From: Actinomycetota bacterium
Lineage (GTDB): Bacteria; Actinomycetota; Actinomycetes; S36-B12; UBA10799
NCBI GenBank assembly: GCA_030837445.1
Contig: JAUPKM010000083.1
Location: forward strand, 1-11,284
DNA length: 11,284 nucleotides
Direction of reading: 5' to 3'
Shown here: positions 1 to 5,191 of the stretch, piece by piece
How the letters are laid out: each line of letters opens with the position of its first letter
How positions within the stretch are numbered: position 1 is the stretch's first letter
The notes under the pieces: generated by a model
Databases searched by the model: none
Seen by the model: only the letters and a program-made list of their open reading frames with translations
Told to the model about the DNA's origin: nothing
Translations under genes and position numbers: made by a program

Positions 1-208
1 GAAGACGGTTTCGCCGCAGCTCTACATCGCCAATGGCATTTCCGGTGCGATCCAGCACCGAGCCGGAATGCAGACCTCCAAGACGATCGTGGTCGTCAAC
101 AAGGATCCGGAGGCGCCGATCTTCGAACTGGCCGACTTCGGGGTGGTGGGTGACCTGTTCACGGTCGTTCCGCAGTTGACTGCTGAGATCAACAGCCGTA
201 AGGGCTGA
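1..208 (+). CDS. etfA: Electron transfer flavoprotein alpha subunit, C-terminal end (partial)
   Basis: Only the last 68 codons are present (frame from base 2, TGA at 206-208); the gene starts before the window. The fragment begins KTVSPQLYIANGISGAIQHR, followed by AGMQTSKTIVVVNKDPEAPIF and ADFGVVGDLF. These are the hallmark FAD-binding segments of the EtfA/FixB C-terminal domain: the GISGAIQHxAGM loop, the INKDPxAPIF-type strand and the ADxGxVGD motif near the C-terminus. In this family EtfA pairs with EtfB in the cytoplasm, binds FAD and passes electrons from acyl-CoA and other dehydrogenases to the quinone pool. An upstream etfB is expected from family context but cannot be seen. The end is intact, with the usual few residues after the VVGD motif. 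The gene is followed after 13 bp by a strong hairpin, so it is probably the last gene of its transcript. The family call is close to certain. Confidence 0.95.
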   Translation, partial: KTVSPQLYIANGISGAIQHRAGMQTSKTIVVVNKDPEAPIFELADFGVVGDLFTVVPQLTAEINSRKG

Positions 209-221
209 CCATTCGGCCTGG

Positions 222-267
222 GAAGTGCGCGGTTCGGCTCCGATCATGGGGCCTGGCCGCGCACTTC
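222..267 (+). terminator. Hairpin after etfA, probable intrinsic terminator
   Basis: Perfect 11-bp inverted repeat: GAAGTGCGCGG (222-232) pairs with CCGCGCACTTC (257-267). Inside it, 236-241 pairs with 248-253 (one G-U) around a 6-nt loop, separated by a small internal loop. It starts 14 nt after the etfA stop and is followed by TGTCTGTCCC, only a weak T-rich tail, as is common for terminators in high-GC actinobacteria. It sits between the etfA stop and the next gene's promoter at about 292-318, which fits a terminator insulating the two units. Termination efficiency is an inference. Confidence 0.7.
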
Positions 268-291
268 TGTCTGTCCCACGGCCGCGGCGGG

Positions 292-325
292 TTGCCGCTC
301 GGATCGCGCTCCTAGACTCGCTGTC
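292..325 (+). promoter_or_regulatory. Leaderless promoter of the cysteine desulfurase-mnmA unit
   Basis: A -10 hexamer TAGACT lies at 313-318, followed by the 7-nt spacer CGCTGTC and then the ATG at 326. That spacing puts the transcription start at or next to the A of the start codon, so the mRNA would have no 5' leader. No Shine-Dalgarno sequence is present upstream of the ATG. TTGCCG at 292-297 is a possible -35, with a somewhat short 15-bp spacer. TANNNT plus about 7 nt is the known pattern of actinobacterial leaderless genes; the same 6-mer and spacing recur before gatC in this window. Confidence 0.65.
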
Positions 326-1519
326 ATGGCCTACCTGGATCACGCGGCGACCACCCCCCTGCGCCCCGAGGCCGCGGCCGCTCTGGTGTCGGCCGAGTTC
401 GGCAACCCGTCGAGCCTGCACGCCAGCGGCCGGGCCGCGCGACGAGTGTTGGAGGAGGCGCGCGAGTCCCTAGCGGGAGACCTCGGCGTCGCGCCCGGGA
501 GTGTCATCTTCAGTTCCGGCGGCACCGAGGCGGACAACCTGGCTTTGGCCGGCATCTTCCGGGCCCGTCGGTCGCAGCACCCCGACCGCCGGATCGTGGT
601 GGTCTCCGCGATCGAACACCACGCAGTGCTGGACGCCGCCAACGCACTCCGAGCAGAGGGTGCGGAGGTTGTCGAGTTGGCTGTGACCGGCGATGGCCGG
701 GTGCGGATGGCGGAGGCGGAGGCTCTGCTCGCAGCGAGGGCTTCGGAGATCGCGCTGGTATCGGTGATGTCGGCCAACAACGAGACAGGTGCCCGGCAAC
801 CGATCGACGAGATCGCCGCTGCGCTGGCGGGCACCGGAATCCCGCTTCACGTGGACGCCGTCCAGTCTGTGGGTCCCGGTGGCGACTTGCTGCCCGCGAC
901 CGCTGCAGTCAGCGTCTCGGCGCACAAGTTCGGCGGCCCGGTCGGCGTCGGGGCGTTGATACTGCCCACCTCGATCCCATGCGCTCCCGTCACCTTCGGG
1001 GGCGGACAGGAACGCTCCGTGCGCTCGGGCACCTTGAATGTCGCCGGTGCTCTATCGATGGCCGCCGCGCTGCGGGCGGCACGGTCCAATCCGAACGGCA
1101 CGGCCGAACAGGGCCGGTCGATCACCGACCTGCGCGATCAGTTGGCCGTGACAGTGCTGGCCGCGATACCCGACGCCGTGATCAACACACCCCTGGCCAA
1201 CTCCCTACCTGGCATCCTCAACGTCGGTTTCCCCGGCTGTGAAGGGGACGCGCTGCTGATGCTGTTGGACGCCGCCGGGATCCAGGTCTCCACCGGCAGC
1301 GCCTGCACCGCGGGAGTTCCACGGCCCAGCCACGTCCTGCTCGCGGCCGGTCAGAACGACGCCGCCGCGAGCTCGGCGCTGCGGTTCTCCTTCGGTTGGA
1401 CGAGCCGGCAGGCCGACGTGGCGGCAGTGGGGGCGGTGCTGCCGGACATCGTCGCTCGGGCCCGCCGCGCCGCCGGCGCGGCTCCACTGAACCCGGCGGC
1501 CACGGGACTATCGCGATGA
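326..1519 (+). CDS. iscS: Cysteine desulfurase, NifS/IscS family
   Basis: A 397-residue PLP enzyme of class V aminotransferase fold that removes sulfur from L-cysteine, giving alanine and an enzyme persulfide that is handed to acceptors. Visible signatures are the N-terminal YLDHAATTP (3-11), the PLP phosphate-binding GGTEADN (65-71), the PLP-stacking His in IEHHAVLD (H98), D177 in HVDAVQ, the PLP lysine K201 in SAHKFGGP, and the catalytic cysteine C327 in STGSACTAG, on the mobile loop. RSGTLN (233-238) is also present. Length is normal. The start is fixed by the MAYLDHAATT beginning and by the -10 element 7 nt upstream. It overlaps mnmA by four bases (ATGA), so its most likely partner is MnmA in tRNA thiolation, although a general role in Fe-S assembly is possible as in the mycobacterial homologue Rv3025c. 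No isc scaffold genes are beside it. The last 20 or so residues (Ala/Arg/Pro-rich) are not conserved. Confidence 0.95.
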   Translation: MAYLDHAATTPLRPEAAAALVSAEFGNPSSLHASGRAARRVLEEARESLAGDLGVAPGSVIFSSGGTEADNLALAGIFRARRSQHPDRRIVVVSAIEHHAVLDAANALRAEGAEVVELAVTGDGRVRMAEAEALLAARASEIALVSVMSANNETGARQPIDEIAAALAGTGIPLHVDAVQSVGPGGDLLPATAAVSVSAHKFGGPVGVGALILPTSIPCAPVTFGGGQERSVRSGTLNVAGALSMAAALRAARSNPNGTAEQGRSITDLRDQLAVTVLAAIPDAVINTPLANSLPGILNVGFPGCEGDALLMLLDAAGIQVSTGSACTAGVPRPSHVLLAAGQNDAAASSALRFSFGWTSRQADVAAVGAVLPDIVARARRAAGAAPLNPAATGLSR

Positions 1520-2685
1520 GGGTGCTGGCCGCGATGTCCGGCGGCGTCGATTCCGCGGTGGCGGCCGCCCGCGCCGTCGACGCAGGCCACGACGTCACCG
1601 GCGTGCACTTCGCGCTGTCAGCGGACCCGTCCACGGAGCGTGAAGGCGCCCGAGGGTGCTGCACGCTCTCCGACGCCCGGGATGCCCGCCGAGCGGCGGA
1701 CGCGATTGGAATCCCGTTCTACGTGTGGGACCTGGCCGCTCGATTCTCCGAGGAAGTCATCTCGGACTTCCTCGCCGAGTACGCCGCCGGCCGGACTCCG
1801 AACCCGTGCCTGCGGTGCAACGAGCGGATCAAGTTCGCCGCCGTCCTGGATCGCGCGCTGGCGCTGGGGTTCGACGCCGTCTGCACCGGTCACTACGCCA
1901 GGCTCACCACCTCCGAGGACGGCCGCGTCGAGCTCCGAAGGGCCGTCGACGGGGCAAAGGATCAGTCCTACGTGCTTGCCGTCACCCCCGCCGACCGACT
2001 CCCGAAATTGGTGCTGCCGTTGGGAGACCTGACCAAGGCCCAGGTGCGGCGGGAGGCGGCGTACCGTGGTCTGCAAGTTGCCTCGAAACCGGACAGTCAC
2101 GACATCTGCTTCATCCCGGATGGTGACACCGCCGGCTGGCTGCGGGCACGGCTCGGTGACCAGCCCGGCGAGATCCGCGACGCGACTACCGGGGACGCTC
2201 TCGGGAGCCACTCGGGTACGTATCGTTTCACGGTCGGCCAGCGCCGTGGGTTGTCGTTGGATCGCCCCGCTGCAGATGGCGCAGCCCGCTACGTGGTGGC
2301 TGTGGACCCAGCCCGCCGCGTCGTCAGCGTCGGTCCGCCGGCGATGCTCTCGGTCGCGACTATCGAGGCGGGGCCCATCACCTGGGTAGGCCCGGCCTGG
2401 CGCGGGCACCGGAGCGGGCTCGCTGCCCAGATCAGGGCCCACGGAGATCCCGTGCCGGCCACGGCGGAGGTCGAGGCGGCAGGGTTCGAGAGCGACCTGG
2501 CGAATGAGGAGCTGACGGTCCGACTCGCTGAGCCACTGCGAGCGGTTGCCCCGGGTCAGACCGTCGTGCTGTACCAGGAGGACCTGGTGGTGGCGTCGGC
2601 CACGGTCAGCCGGGCGCTGCCGCCTCCGCGGGCGGCGGACCCGGCTTCACCCGGCGCACCAGGTCGAACGGCACCGGGGTTCTGA
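1516..2685 (+). CDS. mnmA: tRNA-specific 2-thiouridylase MnmA (TrmU)
   Basis: A 389-residue cytoplasmic enzyme that adenylates and then thiolates U34 of tRNA(Lys), tRNA(Glu) and tRNA(Gln), using sulfur that originates from a cysteine desulfurase. The N-terminal PP-loop MSGGVDSA (7-14) binds ATP. The conserved block GRTPNPCLRCNERIKF (92-107) carries catalytic C101, and C198 in SHDICFIP is the second catalytic cysteine. TGHYARL (124-130), KDQSYVL (148-154) and FTVGQRRGL (238-246) are further family motifs. The β-rich C-terminal domains follow. The ATG at 1516 was chosen because the family begins with M-x-V-L-A-A-M-S-G-G and because it makes an ATGA overlap with the upstream stop; a longer in-frame reading from 1396 would lie inside the desulfurase. 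No good Shine-Dalgarno is seen, which suggests translational coupling. The final 25 or so residues (Pro/Ala-rich) extend past the usual end of about 365 residues and overlap the opposite-strand gene by 80 bp. Confidence 0.96.
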   Translation: MRVLAAMSGGVDSAVAAARAVDAGHDVTGVHFALSADPSTEREGARGCCTLSDARDARRAADAIGIPFYVWDLAARFSEEVISDFLAEYAAGRTPNPCLRCNERIKFAAVLDRALALGFDAVCTGHYARLTTSEDGRVELRRAVDGAKDQSYVLAVTPADRLPKLVLPLGDLTKAQVRREAAYRGLQVASKPDSHDICFIPDGDTAGWLRARLGDQPGEIRDATTGDALGSHSGTYRFTVGQRRGLSLDRPAADGAARYVVAVDPARRVVSVGPPAMLSVATIEAGPITWVGPAWRGHRSGLAAQIRAHGDPVPATAEVEAAGFESDLANEELTVRLAEPLRAVAPGQTVVLYQEDLVVASATVSRALPPPRAADPASPGAPGRTAPGF

Positions 2686-3298
2686 TATCCCACCGGATCG
2701 CTGCGAACCGGAGCACGCTGGCGACCAGGATCGTCGCCGACTCATCAACGAAAAAGGCTGTGTCCAGATGGTTCATGGTGACGTAGGTGAGCGATGCAAG
2801 TAGGGAGGCGAAGGCCAACCACTGCCCGGGCCTGAAGGCCGCCGGAACATCGCCGCAGAGGAGATCCCGCAGCAGCCCGCCCCCCACGGAGGCAACCACA
2901 CCGACGAACACCGCCGCGATCGCCGGCAGACCGGCGGCGATCGCCTTCTGACAGCCGAGCAGCACCCAGACACCCAGGGTTGCCACGTCCAAGGCGTCGT
3001 AGGCGAACTTCCAGTTCCGTGCCCGCCGGGCGAAGAAGAACGCGATTAGCGATCCAATCGCGGCAAACAGCAGGTAGGACGGGTTGGTAAGGAAGGCAGG
3101 CGTACCGCGTTGGATCACGATGTCGCGGATCGCGCCGCCGCCGAGGCCGGTAGCGAAGGCGATGAACAGGATGCCGACCACCGACAGTTCCCGGCGGGTG
3201 GCATGCAGCGCCCCGGAAAGAGCGCCGACCGTAATGGCGATCGCGTCGAACGCCACCGGCAACCCGATGATTGGCTCCGCGGCCTGCGGGAAGGCCAT
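2606..3298 (-). CDS. TRIC/UPF0126-family membrane protein (second of tandem pair)
   Basis: A 230-residue integral membrane protein of the prokaryotic TRIC cation channel / UPF0126 family (relatives YicG and YadS of E. coli; the Pfam domain is also named 'glycine transporter'). It contains two copies of the family repeat, each a set of hydrophobic segments with a glycine-rich break and an Arg-Asp pair: GLGGGAIRD (51-59) and SVGGGLLRD (137-145). Hydrophobic stretches are visible at about 15-33, 39-57, 74-90, 102-124, 125-143, 157-175 and 187-202, giving about seven membrane segments. The start ATG at 3298 overlaps the upstream gene's stop by one base (TGATG), with GAGG about 10 nt upstream as a possible ribosome site, so it is co-transcribed with and translationally coupled to its paralogue. 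The 3' end runs 80 bp into mnmA on the other strand. Substrate is unknown: structural work on prokaryotic TRIC proteins shows monovalent cation conduction, whereas genetics on E. coli relatives points to glycine. Confidence 0.88.
   Translation of the reverse strand: MAFPQAAEPIIGLPVAFDAIAITVGALSGALHATRRELSVVGILFIAFATGLGGGAIRDIVIQRGTPAFLTNPSYLLFAAIGSLIAFFFARRARNWKFAYDALDVATLGVWVLLGCQKAIAAGLPAIAAVFVGVVASVGGGLLRDLLCGDVPAAFRPGQWLAFASLLASLTYVTMNHLDTAFFVDESATILVASVLRFAAIRWDIRTPVPFDLVRRVKPGPPPAEAAAPG
2609..2645. terminator. Candidate bidirectional terminator in the mnmA/TRIC 3' overlap
   Basis: A GC-only hairpin: GCCGGG (2609-2614) pairs with CCCGGC (2640-2645), and inside it GCCGCC (2619-2624) pairs with GGCGGC (2631-2636) around a 6-nt loop. 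It lies where the two convergent genes overlap, just before the minus-strand stop (2608-2606) and 40 bp before the mnmA stop. There is no U-tract on either side. The position suits slowing converging polymerases, but the sequence also codes Pro/Ala-rich tails on both strands, so the hairpin may be a by-product of composition. Confidence 0.35.
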
Positions 3299-4035
3299 CA
3301 GCGACGTGCCTCGACTCTGTCTTGATCGGGGTCGTCGTCTGATTCCGCACCATCGGAGTCGTGGCGTTTGCTCCAGAGTTCCCACACCCGGTCGGTGAGA
3401 TCGATGGAGGTGGGGGACTCCCACTTCCGCCAGACTGCGAGCAGTCGCAGCCCGAACACCACCAGGATCGTCGCAATCTGGGCCAACCCGCTGGAGACGC
3501 CCAGCTCCCGCAGCCCGACGAACACGCACGCCCCGAACAGGGCAGCGACGCCGACGAAGATGCCCGGCCGCATGATCGAGGGGGGCTCGCCCCCGAGCAC
3601 GTCGCGCAGGATGATGCCGCCGACCGCAGTGGTCAACCCGAGGAAGATCGCAGGTGCCGGCCCCATGCCGTAGTACAGCCCTGCGCTCGCGCCCAAAGTC
3701 GCGAAGAGGCCCAGCGAGAGGGCGTCCAGCACCATCAGCACGCGGCCGAGACTGGAGATAAGGCCCGCGAAGAAGAAGCCCAACAGGGCGGCCAAGGTGG
3801 CGGTGAGGAGGTACCGAGGGTCGGTCAACACGACCGGTGTTCCCTTCTGCAGCAGTACATCCCGCAGCAGGAGCCCACCGAGTCCCCCCGCAATCGCCAG
3901 TCCCAGCACCCCGATCACGTCGAATCCGCGGCGAGCGGCGTGCGAGGCGCCGACCAGGCCACCGACCAACACCGCCGCGTACGGCGTCCAGCCTGGCAGC
4001 TGCGCGAGGGAGTTCACGACGTCGGTTGTTGCCAC
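3298..4035 (-). CDS. TRIC/UPF0126-family membrane protein (first of tandem pair)
   Basis: A 245-residue paralogue of the following gene, with the same two-repeat plan: GLGGLLLRD (51-59) and AVGGIILRD (137-145). The Arg-Asp pairs fall at exactly the same residue numbers as in the neighbour, so the two align without gaps over the core. Both also share the block Q-[RK]-G-T-P-x-x-L-T-[ND]-P-x-Y-L-L (63-77). About seven membrane segments are expected. The C-terminus (about 203-245) is a charged, Asp/Glu/Arg-rich cytoplasmic-type tail ending in DDDPDQDRVEARR. I chose the GTG at 4035 because TACCCT (4047-4042) sits 6 nt before it, the actinobacterial leaderless pattern. An in-frame ATG at 4074 would add 13 residues but has no ribosome site and would nearly abut the divergent gene. 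Longer readings to 4386 would lie antisense to that gene. The family call is strong; the start is moderately sure; the transported ion or solute is unknown. Confidence 0.86.
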   Translation of the reverse strand: MATTDVVNSLAQLPGWTPYAAVLVGGLVGASHAARRGFDVIGVLGLAIAGGLGGLLLRDVLLQKGTPVVLTDPRYLLTATLAALLGFFFAGLISSLGRVLMVLDALSLGLFATLGASAGLYYGMGPAPAIFLGLTTAVGGIILRDVLGGEPPSIMRPGIFVGVAALFGACVFVGLRELGVSSGLAQIATILVVFGLRLLAVWRKWESPTSIDLTDRVWELWSKRHDSDGAESDDDPDQDRVEARR

Positions 4036-4047
4036 GGTACGAGGGTA
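4036..4047 (-). promoter_or_regulatory. Candidate leaderless -10 element for the TRIC-like pair
   Basis: On the minus strand TACCCT (4047-4042) is followed by 6 nt (CGTACC) and then GTG at 4035. This TANNNT-to-start spacing predicts a transcript beginning at or near the start codon. No clear -35 is seen, and there is no Shine-Dalgarno sequence before the GTG. Moderate support only, since the hexamer matches just the invariant T, A and T positions of the consensus. Confidence 0.45.
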
Positions 4048-4062
4048 GCCTCCGGACGGCGG

Positions 4063-4075
4063 TAGCCTTCGCATC
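4063..4075 (+). promoter_or_regulatory. Candidate leaderless -10 element for the MetE-like gene and ligA
   Basis: TAGCCT (4063-4068) is followed by 7 nt (TCGCATC) and the GTG at 4076, the same geometry as the TAGACT elements before the desulfurase gene and gatC. No Shine-Dalgarno sequence is seen before the GTG. An 8-bp direct repeat GGTAGCCT occurs at 4044-4051 and 4061-4068, 17 bp apart; the first copy overlaps the minus-strand -10. The two divergent promoters must overlap physically. Confidence 0.5.
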
Positions 4076-5191
4076 GTGGATTCCGACTCGTGGCGCGCGT
4101 CACGCGTGTCCCTCGCCCGCTGGACGCCAGCGGGCGGACCAGTGGCGGTGGGCTCTTTTCCTGGCACGGACCCGCGGGAGCCGGTGCGGATCATGGCGGG
4201 TGAGACGCCGCTGTTGCCGTGCGTGCCTGAACTGCCCGGGCGCGGGGCCGGCGCCGACATGGTGGGCCGCGCGTTGGCCCTGCTGGCCGACATCGCCCCT
4301 GAATTTGCCGGCCAGACCAGCACCGTCGGCTGGCGGTTCGCGGGTCGGCTGACCGACGGCTCCTCGCGCGACATGGCCCGCGCCAACTCCTGGCTGCGGG
4401 AGGACCTCGACGTGTCTGAGGAGGGCTACGGCGATGCCGAGGCGGTGAAGTTCGCGGTGGCTGGTCCGTGGACGTTGGCGGCCTCGGTGGAGTTGATGAA
4501 CGGACACCGGGTCCTCCGTGATCCGGGCGCGATCCGCGACCTTGTGGCCGCCTACACGGAGTCGGTCGTCGAGCTGGTGGGTCGGCTCCGACGTCGATTC
4601 CCAAACGCGGGAGTGATCCTGCAGATCGACGAGCCCGACTTGCCTGCGGTACTGGCCGGTGGCGTGCCGACGATCAGTGGCCTGGACAGTTACCGCTCGG
4701 TCTCGGTCGAGGTCGCCAGGTCCGGCCTGTCGGCGGCAGTGGCGGCCGCCCATGGGATGGACGCGACAGTCGTGCTGCACTGCTGTGCTCGGCCGGCTCC
4801 AATCGGGCTTCTGCGTGCGACCGGTGCGGATGCCCTTTCGCTGGATCTGGTCGGCGGTGCGGCGTCCGGCGGAGTTCAGGACGAGGAGGAGTTGGGCATG
4901 CTGCTGGAGTCCGACTGCGGGTTGATGGCAGGAGTGGTGGCGCCGCAGTTCCCCGGAGCTGGATCACGAGTGGCCGGGGCCGGGGTGGAGTCTGAGACGT
5001 TGGACGTCGTCGGCATCGTGCGGCGACTGCTCGCGCTGCTGGACAGACTGGGTATCGCATTGCCTACGGTGCTGCCGAGATTGGCGGTCAGTCATCCCTG
5101 CGGCCTAGCCGGCGTTTCGCCGGATGCGGCCCGGGCGGCGGTTCGGGCCCTTGCCGAGGTGGCGGCCACGATCCAACGGGAGGTGTTGTGA
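4076..5191 (+). CDS. MetE C-terminal-domain-like protein (putative methionine synthase, Rv3015c type)
   Basis: A 371-residue protein resembling the C-terminal catalytic barrel of cobalamin-independent methionine synthase, without the N-terminal half of MetE. It begins with the actinobacterial family pattern GSFPGTDPREPVRI (26-39) and ELPGRGAGADMVGRA (52-66). AGPWTL (129-134) and LQIDEPDLP (182-190, with D185 and E186) match the barrel strands around the substrate site. Likely zinc ligands are H235 and C237 in VLHCCARP and C342 in SHPCGLAG, equivalent to the HxC and PDCGL motifs of MetE. At the fourth ligand position, where MetE has Glu, this protein seems to have D257 (ALSLDL). Start: GTG at 4076, placed 7 nt after a TANNNT element. 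Its stop overlaps the ligA start (GTGA), so the two share a transcript. Core-MetE proteins in archaea and some bacteria take methyl groups from corrinoid proteins, but no function is established here for the actinobacterial Rv3015c branch; the pairing with ligA may be only co-expression. Confidence 0.82.
   Translation: MDSDSWRASRVSLARWTPAGGPVAVGSFPGTDPREPVRIMAGETPLLPCVPELPGRGAGADMVGRALALLADIAPEFAGQTSTVGWRFAGRLTDGSSRDMARANSWLREDLDVSEEGYGDAEAVKFAVAGPWTLAASVELMNGHRVLRDPGAIRDLVAAYTESVVELVGRLRRRFPNAGVILQIDEPDLPAVLAGGVPTISGLDSYRSVSVEVARSGLSAAVAAAHGMDATVVLHCCARPAPIGLLRATGADALSLDLVGGAASGGVQDEEELGMLLESDCGLMAGVVAPQFPGAGSRVAGAGVESETLDVVGIVRRLLALLDRLGIALPTVLPRLAVSHPCGLAGVSPDAARAAVRALAEVAATIQREVL
5178..5183 (+). 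promoter_or_regulatory. Ribosome binding site supporting the GTG start of ligA
   Basis: GGGAGG lies 4 nt before the GTG at 5188, inside the last codons of the MetE-like gene. It supports that start, along with the GTGA stop/start overlap. This contrasts with the apparently leaderless unit starts in the window. Confidence 0.7.

Noticed and set aside
1396..1515. Upstream extension of mnmA by 40 codons
   Set aside because: It would lie inside the desulfurase gene, is Gly/Arg-rich, and MnmA proteins begin directly before the PP-loop. The ATG at 1516 with its ATGA overlap is the better start.
3361..4065. A 234-codon plus-strand open frame across the TRIC-like genes
   Set aside because: It is antisense to well-supported membrane protein genes, its product is a Gln/Asp/Arg-rich low-complexity sequence with no family motif, and it has no ribosome site. 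It is a by-product of high GC on the other strand.
4036..4386. Upstream extension of the first TRIC-like gene
   Set aside because: It would run antisense through the MetE-like gene start; the extra sequence is Arg/Ser/Pro-rich with no membrane segment or family match.
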